Shown here piece after piece: positions 34,241 to 43,869 of a stretch of DNA of 64,000 bases. Below the pieces are notes generated by a model. The model ran no database searches, was not told the origin of the DNA, and saw only the letters and a program-made list of their open reading frames with translations. The stretch covers positions 655,344-719,343 of the forward strand of contig NZ_BSPQ01000002.1 of the NCBI RefSeq assembly GCF_030161115.1, written 5' to 3'. The DNA is from Psychromonas marina (lineage in GTDB: Bacteria; Pseudomonadota; Gammaproteobacteria; Enterobacterales; Psychromonadaceae). The position numbers and the translations under genes were made by a program. Within the stretch, counting starts at the first letter, position 1; each line of letters opens with the position of its first letter.

Positions 34241-35806
34241 ATGAAACTAGCGCAACTGCAAAAAACACAATTATTAGTTTGCTTTCTAATGCTTAGTATA
34301 TGGCCTGCTCATTCGTTGACACTTGGTGGCAAGCTTAGTGTTCAATACCCTAGCATCATTGCGTCTCTTTATCCTGAAAATGAAAATCTAACTTATTGGT
34401 CTGATCCTCTATTACGCGAAGAATTTCAAAATCAATTATCAATTATGGCTACCGCCCGCATTAACGATCATATATTTAATCGCTACCATCAATTAAAAGA
34501 AGCCGCAGTTTTACAAAACTGGCAAGACTACGAGTATTTGGCATCAGATACATTGATCTTTTATCTATCCTATCTTGAACAGCTAGATAAAAAGGGCTTT
34601 GCTTGGTTATTTGGATCACGTGTAGAAGATAATTTAAAAGCACCAACAGAGAGCACAATTGAAAACTTTTTTACGGCCAATTCAGAGCAAGCTAAACTGC
34701 AATATTTACAAGCACTGTTACCAACATCAGAGGGCTATGATGCGCTTTATCAAAGTTATATCGCGTTTCAGAACTTGGAATATGAAAGTAGTGAAGGTGC
34801 TACTTTAAGCCCGCTTGTGAAAAAGAAGTTAACGCTTAAGCAAAAAGAGATTCTTATTCAACGATTACATCTTTCGGGCGATATCTCCTTACAGCAAAAG
34901 CAGCAATTTATATCCGAAGAGCCCACCCTATACAGCCCGAAACTTGAACAAGTTGTTAAGCAATTTCAAGCCCGTCATGGATTAGTCGAAGATGGCATTA
35001 TTGGTAAAAATACACGTCATTGGCTCAACTTTAGTTATACAGAGCGCCTAAGAATAATGGCATTAAACCTGTTAAGAGTGCAGTTATGGGACACAGTCGA
35101 TTCGAACAAAATAATTGTTAATATCCCTAGTTTTGAAATGCAATATTGGGAAGATGATCAAAAAATATTTGAAAGTAAAATAATTGTTGGGCGTCTAACA
35201 AGAAGAACGCCTTTATTTACGAGTAAACTTGATTCCATTATTTTTAATCCCAACTGGAAAGTACCCGATAGTATTATGCGTAAAGATATTTTGCCGAAGG
35301 TATTAACTTCCCCTGAATACTTGAGTAAAAATAACTTTGAGATTGTTGATAGTTGGCATAGTCAGGACATAATCGATCCAGAGCAAATAGACTGGAATAC
35401 GATGAATGTAGAAAACTTCCCTTATAAATTACGCCAACGTTCAGGTAAATCAAGTACCTTAGGCGCATATAAATTTAACACCCCCAATAGAAATGCGATT
35501 TATTTACACGATACGTCAGCAAAACATTTATTTAATAAACAGTATCGAGCACACAGTTCTGGTTGTATACGTGTAGAAGACTCTGAACAATTTGCCCAGA
35601 TATTGATGAAGCAATCTGGTTTCACTCAAACAGACTTTCGTTTTCATAGTCAGAAAGAAGAAACAAATAGTGTGGCTTTAAAGCAATTAATTAGCGTAAA
35701 AACCATTTACCAAACTGTGTGGGTAAACCAGCAGGGCATCACTCAGTTTCGGAGTGATATTTATCATTATGACCACGCTAGAAGAAAAATAAACATCAAA
35801 AATTAA
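34241..35806 (+). CDS. L,D-transpeptidase of the YcbB/LdtD type
   Basis: A periplasmic peptidoglycan cross-linking enzyme of 521 residues with a signal peptide (LLVCFLMLSIWPAHS). An N-terminal scaffold domain covers residues ~30-225 and a peptidoglycan-binding domain about 225-265 (VVKQFQARHGLVEDGIIGKNT). The YkuD catalytic domain has VNIPSFEMQYW, SKIIVGRLTRRTPLF and the nucleophile Cys442 in HSSGCIRVED. This domain order is that of E. coli LdtD (YcbB), which makes 3-3 cross-links. The next gene is the YcbK-type peptidase, the same pairing as ycbB-ycbK in E. coli, so orthology is likely. Confidence 0.9.
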   Translation: MKLAQLQKTQLLVCFLMLSIWPAHSLTLGGKLSVQYPSIIASLYPENENLTYWSDPLLREEFQNQLSIMATARINDHIFNRYHQLKEAAVLQNWQDYEYLASDTLIFYLSYLEQLDKKGFAWLFGSRVEDNLKAPTESTIENFFTANSEQAKLQYLQALLPTSEGYDALYQSYIAFQNLEYESSEGATLSPLVKKKLTLKQKEILIQRLHLSGDISLQQKQQFISEEPTLYSPKLEQVVKQFQARHGLVEDGIIGKNTRHWLNFSYTERLRIMALNLLRVQLWDTVDSNKIIVNIPSFEMQYWEDDQKIFESKIIVGRLTRRTPLFTSKLDSIIFNPNWKVPDSIMRKDILPKVLTSPEYLSKNNFEIVDSWHSQDIIDPEQIDWNTMNVENFPYKLRQRSGKSSTLGAYKFNTPNRNAIYLHDTSAKHLFNKQYRAHSSGCIRVEDSEQFAQILMKQSGFTQTDFRFHSQKEETNSVALKQLISVKTIYQTVWVNQQGITQFRSDIYHYDHARRKINIKN

Positions 35807-35966
35807 AGAAGCGTAAATTTATTTAATTTAAAAATGTCTTTCTGTACAATAACTAAGCAATAATATCCTGCTATTGTGCCTTTAACGACTAGTTAAGTTG
35901 TTTGACTCTGAGATTAAAAACCCGTATTTTCCTCTTTTTTAGATTGATTTTTATACAGCGGATAAT

Positions 35967-36518
35967 ATGGAAAACATTAATTTTCAACGCCGGAAGCTTA
36001 TTACTTCAGGCTTAGTAGCACTGGGAGCATCATGCTTACCTTCTCTTTCATTTGCAGCTTTAATTAAAGATAAACCGAGAGAGTTAAACTTAAATAACTT
36101 ACACACAGGTGAAATTTTACAGTCGCAATATTTTGATGGTAAAAATTATCAATCAAGTGAATTAATGAAGTTAAACCATATTTGTCGTGATTTCCGTCAA
36201 AACGAAATGATAGAGATGGATAAGCACCTCTTTGATCAGATAACGGCTATCCAGAAAATCATTGGATCTAAGGGACAAGTTCAAATCATTTCTGGCTACC
36301 GATCACCGATAACTAACCAAATGTTGAATGGTAAATCTTCTGGGGTTGCTAAAAAAAGTCAGCATATGCTAGGAAAAGCAATAGATTTCCGTCTTGAGGG
36401 AGTACCACTCGTTGATGTTAGAAAGGCTGCGCTTTCTTTAAAAGCCGGTGGTGTTGGTTATTACCCTAAAAGTGATTTCTTACATATTGATACCGCACAA
36501 TTTCGTTCTTGGGGTTAA
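35967..36518 (+). CDS. YcbK/MepK-type murein endopeptidase (DUF882), Tat-type signal
   Basis: A 183-residue peptidase M15-like protein. The N-terminus FQRRKLITSGLVALGASCLP has a twin-arginine-like signal (RRK). The catalytic DUF882 domain has VQIISGYRSPITN, the metal-binding SQHMLGKAIDFRL and FLHIDTAQFRSWG. E. coli MepK (YcbK) is a Zn endopeptidase that cuts meso-DAP cross-links, including the 3-3 type made by LdtD, encoded directly upstream here. The functional pair is therefore coherent. Confidence 0.88.
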   Translation: MENINFQRRKLITSGLVALGASCLPSLSFAALIKDKPRELNLNNLHTGEILQSQYFDGKNYQSSELMKLNHICRDFRQNEMIEMDKHLFDQITAIQKIIGSKGQVQIISGYRSPITNQMLNGKSSGVAKKSQHMLGKAIDFRLEGVPLVDVRKAALSLKAGGVGYYPKSDFLHIDTAQFRSWG

Positions 36519-36867
36519 TTAATAAGCATCGGTCAAGAGAGGCGGCAACAAACGAGTTTTAAGATAATTCAACGCTTTATCGTCAATGATAAAACAGGTA
36601 AAACCTCTGAAAACAATGCCTTAAAAAATAGAGATAATCTAGATAAGGCGATGCGAAGTCTGCATTATCCGATATGGTTGAACGTTGTAGACTCACGGCG
36701 GGTTTTCAGTTGTCTTATTTTTATGAAATTATTTTCAGTGGCTCACTTCGTATTTGAACTGTTTTTGTTTTAAATAATACTGTTTCGCTTCGTTTGATAG
36801 CAATAGCAGTTAACAGAGTGTTGTATAATTTTCAAACTCCCCATACATTCCCCCATTTATTGATTAA
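36519..36867. other. Gap between MepK-like gene and terminator
   Basis: A 349-bp stretch with short coding-like fragments and no ORF I can support. Nothing identified. Confidence 0.4.
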
Positions 36868-36906
36868 AAAAAATCCCCAACCTTTAATAAGGTTGAGGAT
36901 TTTAGT
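36868..36906 (-). terminator. Intrinsic terminator of the serine hydrolase gene
   Basis: On the minus strand AAATCCTCAACCTT pairs with AAGGTTGGGGATTT (one mismatch), ATTA loop, followed by a run of T. It can also act on the plus strand (TTTTAG). Confidence 0.85.
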
Positions 36907-36974
36907 TGGTTGGTCAGATTGTTTTATTTTCACCCAAAGGTTAAACGATCACATCTGTTAACAGGTTGTATCGT

Positions 36975-38258
36975 TTAAAATTTGAAATACTTAGCGATCT
37001 CACGAGCATAGGTTTCTTCTTGGTTTTTACCGGTGCTTGTTGAGAAGAAAGAGATCACCAAGTCTTTCGTTGGTGAGATGTAAACACCTTGTCCGCCAAC
37101 GCCTGCTTTGAATAAGTCTCCATCTTCAAAGATAGCATCAAACTGATAAGCATTTTTAATATTGGTGTCGTTGTAGAATGAGTTTTCCATCATTTTCCCC
37201 ACATAACCACCACCATAAGCTTCTGGATTACCGGACTCTTGAATTAATTTAATAACGTCTTTATCTATTCCGCCATTACCAAGTTTTGTCGCAGAAGGAG
37301 TAAGTAACATGCCAAATTTTGTCATATCTTCAATGGTCGTATTCATTGAGAAGAACATTAGTGGATAGCCGCCTTTTGGAGATACGACCGTGTAGGCATC
37401 ATTGTTTGCCCCCATCTTCTGCCACATATCACGACTCACTATCTCATTCATTGGTAGACCGCGTACATTCTCTACGATGCGCGACAGCACGAAAGTATTA
37501 ATAGAGTTATATTCGAATGTTTCACTACCTGGCGCTTTTCGTTTCATTTCAGCTAGCACTTCAAGTGGAGTTTGCGTCACATCACCTTCAAATACACCAA
37601 TGGATACAGCCCATTTAAACCAAGGCTGCTCTGGATTTGTACGTGAATCAGCTTCTACTTCATCATGCTCAGTTGCATTTAAACCTGTCGCCATGTTCGC
37701 AGTATCGAGTATTGAAACAGTATCCCAGTCAGAACCTTTTAGTTCTGGTATATATTTAGAAATCGCATCGGTAGGCTTAATTTTTCCTTCCGAGACCAGC
37801 TTAGCAATCTCGATCCCTGTCGTTATTTTCGAGTTTGAAAACCAATTATGCTTATCTGTTCTGTTCATTGTATTGTAACGTTCAAAGACAATTTCACCGT
37901 TTTTTACAACCAGAAACGCATCAACGGGGTAAGCATCTAAGTGTTCGTTTAGTGTCTTCTTCTCACCATGTACAGTTGCAGAAATTTCACCTATTTTATT
38001 GTCAATTTTATATGGGAATTGATAAACAGGTCCATCGCGTTCAACTTGAGCAGTAGGGTAAAAACGGCTTAGGTTTTGCCAAGCAAATTTAGATTGATCA
38101 ATTGGGAATTGCAGTTTTACGCGATTGCCTTCTTGTAAGAAAAATTCATGAGTATTATAAACATCCACATTTGATGATGAGTCATTGACGACTTCACTTG
38201 CGAATACGCTTCCTGCAGATAAGGCGGTTAATATTGACATTGATATTAGGCTTTTCAT
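36975..38258 (-). CDS. Serine hydrolase, class C beta-lactamase-like fold
   Basis: A 427-residue exported protein with signal peptide MKSLISMSILTALSAGSVFA. The beta-lactamase/DD-peptidase fold is indicated by SNSK (SxxK, S141-K144), the Tyr motif FEYNSINTFVL (YxN) and the C-terminal GVGGQGVYISPTKDLVISF. Relatives are esterases, D-aminopeptidases or PG peptidases annotated as 6-aminohexanoate-dimer hydrolase type; true beta-lactamase activity is unlikely. It is a single-gene unit with a strong terminator and no functional partner beside it. Confidence 0.8.
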   Translation of the reverse strand: MKSLISMSILTALSAGSVFASEVVNDSSSNVDVYNTHEFFLQEGNRVKLQFPIDQSKFAWQNLSRFYPTAQVERDGPVYQFPYKIDNKIGEISATVHGEKKTLNEHLDAYPVDAFLVVKNGEIVFERYNTMNRTDKHNWFSNSKITTGIEIAKLVSEGKIKPTDAISKYIPELKGSDWDTVSILDTANMATGLNATEHDEVEADSRTNPEQPWFKWAVSIGVFEGDVTQTPLEVLAEMKRKAPGSETFEYNSINTFVLSRIVENVRGLPMNEIVSRDMWQKMGANNDAYTVVSPKGGYPLMFFSMNTTIEDMTKFGMLLTPSATKLGNGGIDKDVIKLIQESGNPEAYGGGYVGKMMENSFYNDTNIKNAYQFDAIFEDGDLFKAGVGGQGVYISPTKDLVISFFSTSTGKNQEETYAREIAKYFKF

Positions 38259-39000
38259 GTTATTTTCCTTTGCTGTATAAATAGGGTAGAACGGGGTGCA
38301 AGGCGTTACACGATTACGTTCTCTTTATGCAAATTATAATACCAAGGAAATGATAATCCGTTTCCTCGCTTTTGATGGGCTTAGTCCATCAATGCGTGTC
38401 ACGAATGTTAAAAATAACCTTTTCTATTCAAATTGTTATATTTTATTTTTGTGCGGATAATTACACCAAAATTGGTCATTTCAGCGCGTACAAGCGAATT
38501 AACAACGAGGATGTGTTGTGGCTGAAAATATCAGGCAGAGATACAAGTCTTTCACTTTGCTTTTTAATATTTAGCTTCTAACTCGGAAGGGGGTAAAGAA
38601 TCTTAGAGTTTATGCGAACTTTTGAAGTATGTAATGTCTGCTATTCCGACATAGCAGACATAAACCTCGTTTATCATTTCGATGAAATATAGTATTCCCT
38701 CTAATTTTCTTTCACACACTTAGCGCCTTAGAAACCTATAAATTAATTAACCAATATTTTTATGCTTTGTATTTTTTAAGAATTAATATAGTTAATGTAA
38801 GTGGAAATAAAACCCACCAAAAGAAAGTCTGCCAAAAGTTGCTTTTAGAATGTTCTCGCTGTTAAAATTGCATCCAAACATTAAAGCACCTGCGGTAAGT
38901 TTATATATTAGTGATAATTATCATGGATATAGTGGCCATAAATTACTCGCCACTATATTCATCATTGGCAAAAAATGTTTTTTTAAGCGTTAGTCGCTGG
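38259..39000. other. Long gap between serine hydrolase and reductase genes
   Basis: 742 bp. It holds the serine-hydrolase promoter region, a perfect 9-bp hairpin TGTCTGCTA/TAGCAGACA (38635-38660) and a phrase AATACCAAGGAAAT (38339-38352) like those near 54789 and 59314. No ORF with coding character; a 69-codon frame at 38372-38581 has no ribosome site. Confidence 0.45.
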
Positions 39001-40089
39001 TTAACCTGCAGCGGGATAATCTGTATAACCTTTTTCATCCCCTCCGTATAATGTTAAGCGCGCATCAGCATCAAACTCTGCCAAGCCAATATTTTTCTCG
39101 AGACGAGAAACAAAATCAGGGTTAGTCACAAAAGGGGTACCAAAAGCCACTAAATCAGCATAATTTTTAGCTAATAGATCCTGTGCAATCTCTTTATTTA
39201 GCTTGCCCGCCACCATGATTGGGTTTGGGTAAATACGGCGAACTTGTTGTCTAAACTGTTCAGACGCTTCAACATAGTTGGCAATGTTTTCAGAGAAATG
39301 AACATAAGCAAGGTTCATAGGAGCCAGCTTTTGAAGTGTTTTTAATGTCAGTTCAATAAGCTCAGGGTCTTCCTGTGCGTAACCCTCTGTTACATGTGGA
39401 GACAAACGAATAGTAACTCTGTCACCACCAATTTCGTCTACGATTGCTTGTACCGTTTCAACTAAAAATCGCATGCGATTTTCTTGGCTACCACCATACA
39501 TATCATCGCGTTGGTTACTTGCTATATGCATAAACTGGTCAAGTAAGTAGCCATGTGCGCCATGAATTTCAATGCCATCAAAGCCTGCTTGCATTGCATT
39601 TCTTGCTGCTTGCACAAAGTCTTGGATAGTGTTTTGGATATCATCGATACTCATTGCACGCGGTACGCTTGTTTCAATCATGCCAAAGCCACCCTCTGGC
39701 AATGGTCCAAAAACTTGATCCGCCTCTTTGATAGCAGATGCTGAGACAATCGGTTCTCCAGCAATCGTTTCGTGACTGCGGCGACCAACGTGCCAAAGCT
39801 GAATAAATATTTTTCCGCCCACTTCATGCACTGCTTGTGTTGTTTTTTTCCAACCTTCTATCTGCTCTTGAGAGTAGATTCCCGGTGTCATTGAATAACC
39901 ACGAGCAACCGTTGAAATAGGGGCACCTTCAGTGATGATAAGACCAGCAGTCGCGCGTTGTTTATAATAAGTTGCCATCATATCGTTAGGGATATCACCC
40001 GGTTGACTCGTGCGTGAACGTGTCATAGGTGCCATTACGATACGATTAGTGGTGTTAAAACCTGCAAAATTAAATTGATTGAATAACAT
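39001..40089 (-). CDS. Old Yellow Enzyme-family alkene reductase (His/His type)
   Basis: An FMN-dependent ene-reductase of 362 residues that uses NAD(P)H to reduce activated C=C bonds (enones, quinones, nitro compounds). It opens with LFNQFNFAGFNTTNRIVMAPMTRSR. The substrate-binding pair is in GIEIHGAHGYLLDQFMH (His and His), followed by NQRDDMYGGSQENR. It is probably an operon with the related gene 42 bp upstream, downstream of a LysR gene that may control it. The role is inferred to be detoxification of electrophiles. Confidence 0.92.
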   Translation of the reverse strand: MLFNQFNFAGFNTTNRIVMAPMTRSRTSQPGDIPNDMMATYYKQRATAGLIITEGAPISTVARGYSMTPGIYSQEQIEGWKKTTQAVHEVGGKIFIQLWHVGRRSHETIAGEPIVSASAIKEADQVFGPLPEGGFGMIETSVPRAMSIDDIQNTIQDFVQAARNAMQAGFDGIEIHGAHGYLLDQFMHIASNQRDDMYGGSQENRMRFLVETVQAIVDEIGGDRVTIRLSPHVTEGYAQEDPELIELTLKTLQKLAPMNLAYVHFSENIANYVEASEQFRQQVRRIYPNPIMVAGKLNKEIAQDLLAKNYADLVAFGTPFVTNPDFVSRLEKNIGLAEFDADARLTLYGGDEKGYTDYPAAG

Positions 40090-40131
40090 AATTAATACCT
40101 TAATTTGTGTAATTTAAAATTGAAAAAGTGA

Positions 40132-41229
40132 TTACTGAGAAAAGCGAGGGTAATCAGTTAACCCTTTTTCTGCACCACCAAATAATGTTTCTGGATTGTG
40201 TGTTGCCCAAGCTTGGTTATGCTTTATACGAGATGGGAGATCAGGGTTAGCAACAAACGGTCGACCAAAGGCAACCATATCAGCTAGACCATCTTCAATT
40301 GCTTGGACTGCTCGCGCTACAGAGTATTTTCCTGCATAAATTAATATCCCTTGGTAAGCGCTACGTAATGCTTGTTTAAATGTTAGTGACATTGGTGGTG
40401 CATCATCCCAATCAGCTTCTGCAATATGTAGGTAAACAATATTATGTTTATTCAATAAGCTTGCAGCTGCGATATAGGTTTCTTCTGGGTTCGCATCAAC
40501 CGTACCATTAAGGGTCGTTAGTGGGGCTAAACGAACAGCGACTTTGTCCGCGCCAATTGCATCAACCATTGCAGCGACTACTTCGTCTAAAAAACGTAGG
40601 CGATTTGCAAGGCATCCACCGTATTGGTCTGTGCGAAGGTTAGATTCAGAATCGATGAATTGATTGATTAAATAACCATTGGCAGCATGTAATTCAATCC
40701 CATCAAAACCTGCTTCAACGGCGTTGAGTGCTGCCTGACGAAATTGCGCTACCACTTCCTTAATATCTTCGATACTCATTTCACGTGGCGTTACTACATC
40801 AACAAAACCAGGTTCATCGCTACCATTGTCGATAAATACTTTCACATTTTCTGCTTTTATTGCAGAGGAGGAGAGTGGTTGATTGCCATCAATGTTGTCT
40901 GGGTGAGTAACGCGGCCTACGTGCCAAAGTTGTGCAAACATAACACCGCCTTGTCCATGAACTGCGCTTGTTACCTTGCGCCATCCTGATATCTGCTCTG
41001 GAGTATAAATACCAGGTGTCCATGCATAACCTTTTGCCATTGATGAAATTTGTGTGCCTTCACCAACAATAAGACCGGCTTCACTTCGCTGTGCATAATA
41101 AGTTGCCATTAAGTCATTTGCAGCATCTCCAGGCTGATTAGCACGAGAGCGCGTCATTGGTGGCATAACAATGCGGTTTTTTAAAGTAACTTTGCCTAAT
41201 TGAATAGGTTGCAAAAGAGATGTTGTCAT
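40132..41229 (-). CDS. Old Yellow Enzyme-family alkene reductase (His/Asn type)
   Basis: A paralogous FMN ene-reductase, 365 residues. N-terminus LLQPIQLGKVTLKNRIVMPP MTRSR; the substrate-binding motif is GIELHAANGYLINQFID (His/Asn, as in classical OYE1 and NemA), then NLRTDQYGGCLANR. It differs from its neighbour in this pair, so the two enzymes likely have different substrate preference. First gene of the pair; the LysR gene (41559-42440) lies upstream on the same strand, separated by a MITE-like element. Confidence 0.92.
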   Translation of the reverse strand: MTTSLLQPIQLGKVTLKNRIVMPPMTRSRANQPGDAANDLMATYYAQRSEAGLIVGEGTQISSMAKGYAWTPGIYTPEQISGWRKVTSAVHGQGGVMFAQLWHVGRVTHPDNIDGNQPLSSSAIKAENVKVFIDNGSDEPGFVDVVTPREMSIEDIKEVVAQFRQAALNAVEAGFDGIELHAANGYLINQFIDSESNLRTDQYGGCLANRLRFLDEVVAAMVDAIGADKVAVRLAPLTTLNGTVDANPEETYIAAASLLNKHNIVYLHIAEADWDDAPPMSLTFKQALRSAYQGILIYAGKYSVARAVQAIEDGLADMVAFGRPFVANPDLPSRIKHNQAWATHNPETLFGGAEKGLTDYPRFSQ

Positions 41230-41343
41230 AATGGTGAGCCCCGTTTATTAATATATGGGTATCCTAACAACTTCAACTATTTTCATTAAGAGCATAAGTA
41301 GCAAATTACTTTTGTAGTAAATGCAATAATGTTTCCTTGTATT

Positions 41344-41520
41344 TAGGGGCTGTTGACCTTTGCCGTTTAAATTTTGTTCAACCCAAAGGGCAGCATTTGT
41401 TGACTCTTTCTACTGCGTTTTCGCCTATTTATGTGGAACAACCACACGACATAGGCTCAGCCTTGCATAAAAAGCCAATAAATTGCTGCAAAAAAAAACT
41501 TGAAACATCAACAACCCCTA
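41344..41520. mobile_element. MITE-like element / IS remnant (about 177 bp)
   Basis: The ends are imperfect inverted repeats: TAGGGGCTGTTGACCTTT at the left (41344-41361) and the complement of AAACATCAACAACCCCTA at the right (41503-41520), about 15 of 18 positions matching. The inside holds only a short frame (67 codons) with no transposase motif. The termini resemble those of small transposable elements in marine gammaproteobacteria. No clear target duplication is visible, so it is old or a remnant. It lies between an OYE gene and its probable LysR regulator. Confidence 0.5.
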
Positions 41521-41558
41521 GTTATCTCAATCGAGTGTAATTGTTAACTGCAGCATAT

Positions 41559-42440
41559 TTACAGTGATAACTTAGGCTGAATAAAGTCAATAAAAGCAGA
41601 TATACGCCGAGCAACAGAGGACGATTTATAAAAGACAGCATTAATTTGTTCGCGCTCTGGTTTGCTCTGTTTTTGTTGCACTAATATAGGTATTAACCTG
41701 CCTGCGGCGATATCTTCATTCACCATAAATCCTGATAAGCAAGCGATGCCATTGCCAGCTAAAGTCAGTTGACGCACTGTTTCACCATTACTCGCAGTCA
41801 AATCTGGCTCGATATTTTCTCCGTCAGTAATTGGCCAACTATTAAGCACTTTTGCGCCAGTGAACCCTATTAGTTGATGCGCCGATAAGTCAGTCGTTTG
41901 TTTGGGTAACCCTCTTTTGGCGAGATACTCAGGTGAGGCCACGATATGTAGCGGACTTTTCCCTAGCGGACGAGCATGTAATGTGGAGTCGGTTAATTTA
42001 CCGATACGAATAGCAATATCTGTTTTTTTCTCTAACAGGTCAACAATGCCCTCATTTGAAGTTAGCTCAACTTGAATATCAGGAAATGCTTTATTAAAAG
42101 GGGCGATGAGAGGAATAAGTTGATGAAATATGAAAGGACTCGCTGCATCAATTCGTAATCTACCCGCCGGAAGCTCCCCGCGTGTTACAAGATCTTGTTC
42201 AGCTTTTTGAATATTTAATAACCCGGTCCGCACCGATTCTACAAATAGACGTCCTTCATCGGTTAGCTCAATGCGCCGTGTTGTTCGGTTTAAAATGGTC
42301 ACACCAAGCTGCTTCTCAATCTTGCTTACCGCCCGAGATACACGTGCAACTTGAATATCTAATAGATCAGCTGCCGCTGAAAAACCGCCACTATCGATAA
42401 CTGCAAGTAGCATTTCTAAATCATCAGAGCGTGTCAACAT
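41559..42440 (-). CDS. LysR-family transcriptional regulator
   Basis: A 293-residue LTTR with the winged HTH at residues 5-63 (LEMLLAVIDSGGFSAAADLL, ARVSRAVSKIEKQLGVTILN, RTTRRIELTDEG), followed by the effector-binding PBP-like domain. It lies between two OYE genes on its own strand and a divergent MFS exporter, so it probably controls one or both in response to an electrophile or quinone. The 160-bp divergent region 42441-42600 should hold its T-N11-A box; I did not single one out. Confidence 0.9.
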   Translation of the reverse strand: MLTRSDDLEMLLAVIDSGGFSAAADLLDIQVARVSRAVSKIEKQLGVTILNRTTRRIELTDEGRLFVESVRTGLLNIQKAEQDLVTRGELPAGRLRIDAASPFIFHQLIPLIAPFNKAFPDIQVELTSNEGIVDLLEKKTDIAIRIGKLTDSTLHARPLGKSPLHIVASPEYLAKRGLPKQTTDLSAHQLIGFTGAKVLNSWPITDGENIEPDLTASNGETVRQLTLAGNGIACLSGFMVNEDIAAGRLIPILVQQKQSKPEREQINAVFYKSSSVARRISAFIDFIQPKLSL

Positions 42441-42600
42441 AGGTTTCCCTTTTTGTTTTAATAAACATTACTGTCGATATTAACAAAAGTAATTTGTTAA
42501 TAACACGGTTTTAAGCAACGTTAATCTCATTAATAATGCGTCCAACAAACAAACCCATACAGTTTTTAATTAATCAAACACTAAAAATAGGAAATAAATT

Positions 42601-43776
42601 ATGCCTCTCGCTTTACTCGCACTAACGCTCAGCGCTTTTGCAATTGGAACGACTGAATTTGTAATCGTTGGATTAATTCCAACCATGGCACAAGACTTAA
42701 ATGTATCACTCCCATCAGCTGGATTGTTAGTTAGTCTTTATGCATTAGGTGTTGCCATCGGCGCCCCCGTGTTAACCGCATTAACAGGTAAGTGGAATAG
42801 AAAACACGTTTTACTCTCTGTGATGTCACTTTTTGTCGCAGGTAACGTATTAGCATGGCAAGCACCAAGTTATGACACACTGATTGTCGCACGCATATTA
42901 ACCGGTTTAGCACACGGCGTGTTTTTCTCAATAGGTACTTCGATTGCAACAGGGTTAGTTTCAAAAGAAAAAGCGGCGAGCGCTATTGCGATCATGTTTA
43001 CCGGCTTAACGGTCGCACTAGTAACAGGTGTGCCATTAGGCACCTACATTGGCCAAACCTTTGGCTGGCAGGCAACATTTTTAGTGGTTGCAATATTAGG
43101 TCTGATTGCACTTGTCGGTAGTGCATTATTGGTACCAAACAATCTAAAACAAGCACCAGCGACAAAGATTTCAGCACAATTTAAGGTACTTGCAGAGCCG
43201 CGTTTATTGTTAGTTTATGCAATTACCGCGATTGGTTACGGTGGTTCGTTCATCGCCTTTACCTACCTAGCATCTATCCTAGAGGAAATCTCTGGATTTG
43301 ATTCAAGTGCAATTAGTCTAATCATGTTGGTTTACGGGGTGTCGGTTGCCGTTGGTAATATCTGGGGCGGAAAGATGGCCGATAAGATTGGGCCAATCAA
43401 AGCCCTTACGATTATCTTTGCAGGTCTGGCTACAGTATTATTTGTTTTCAACTTTACCGCGGTTAACCCAATTGCAGCGGTTATTACTATCTTAGTATGG
43501 GGTGCATTTGCATTTGGTAACGTACCAGGACTGCAGGTTTACGTTGTAAAATTAGCTGAAAAACATACACCTGATGCCATTGATGTTGCCTCTGGTCTTA
43601 ACATCGCAGCCTTTAATGTTGGTATTGCATTAGGTGCTTGGGGTGGTGGTTTAATCGTTGCAGAAGCTGGACTGATGAACACACCTTGGATCGGCGCGAT
43701 TGTGGTATTAATTGCCCTTGTACTAACCCACTATAGCGGTGTATTAGACAAGAAAGCGGCAGCCAAAGAAGCTTAA
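42601..43776 (+). CDS. MFS transporter, DHA1/AraJ-YdhP-like exporter
   Basis: A 391-residue 12-TM major facilitator of the drug:H+ antiporter-1 group. N-terminus PLALLALTLSAFAIGTTEFVIVGLIP is typical of the YdhP/AraJ branch, with the motif A equivalent at ALTGKWNRKHVLL and motif C-like GLTVALVTGVPLGTYIG. It is divergent from the LysR gene and followed by a terminator, so it is a one-gene unit probably under LysR control. The substrate is unknown; export of toxic aromatic or quinone compounds would fit its neighbours. Confidence 0.88.
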   Translation: MPLALLALTLSAFAIGTTEFVIVGLIPTMAQDLNVSLPSAGLLVSLYALGVAIGAPVLTALTGKWNRKHVLLSVMSLFVAGNVLAWQAPSYDTLIVARILTGLAHGVFFSIGTSIATGLVSKEKAASAIAIMFTGLTVALVTGVPLGTYIGQTFGWQATFLVVAILGLIALVGSALLVPNNLKQAPATKISAQFKVLAEPRLLLVYAITAIGYGGSFIAFTYLASILEEISGFDSSAISLIMLVYGVSVAVGNIWGGKMADKIGPIKALTIIFAGLATVLFVFNFTAVNPIAAVITILVWGAFAFGNVPGLQVYVVKLAEKHTPDAIDVASGLNIAAFNVGIALGAWGGGLIVAEAGLMNTPWIGAIVVLIALVLTHYSGVLDKKAAAKEA

Positions 43777-43796
43777 TCAGCTATCAATATAAATCA

Positions 43797-43833
43797 AGAA
43801 AGGCGAGCCCCTAATCGGGTTCGCCTTTCTTTT
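43797..43833 (+). terminator. Intrinsic terminator after the MFS gene
   Basis: AGAAAGGCGAGCCC pairs with GGGTTCGCCTTTCT (14 bp, one G-T pair), 6-nt loop, followed by TTTT. Confidence 0.92.
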
Positions 43834-43869
43834 ACTGCACTTCTTTTTAACTATTCCGAGAGAAATAAT

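Noticed and set aside
36975..38258. True class C beta-lactamase
   Set aside because: SxxK and YxN-like motifs fit the wider serine-hydrolase fold, but a KTG-type motif typical of AmpC is not evident.
38372..38581. 69-codon plus-strand frame as a gene
   Set aside because: No ribosome site, no recognisable motif, and it lies across a hairpin/repeat-like gap.
41337..41540. 67-codon frame as a transposase
   Set aside because: No DDE or HTH motif; it lies inside the MITE-like element and seems accidental.
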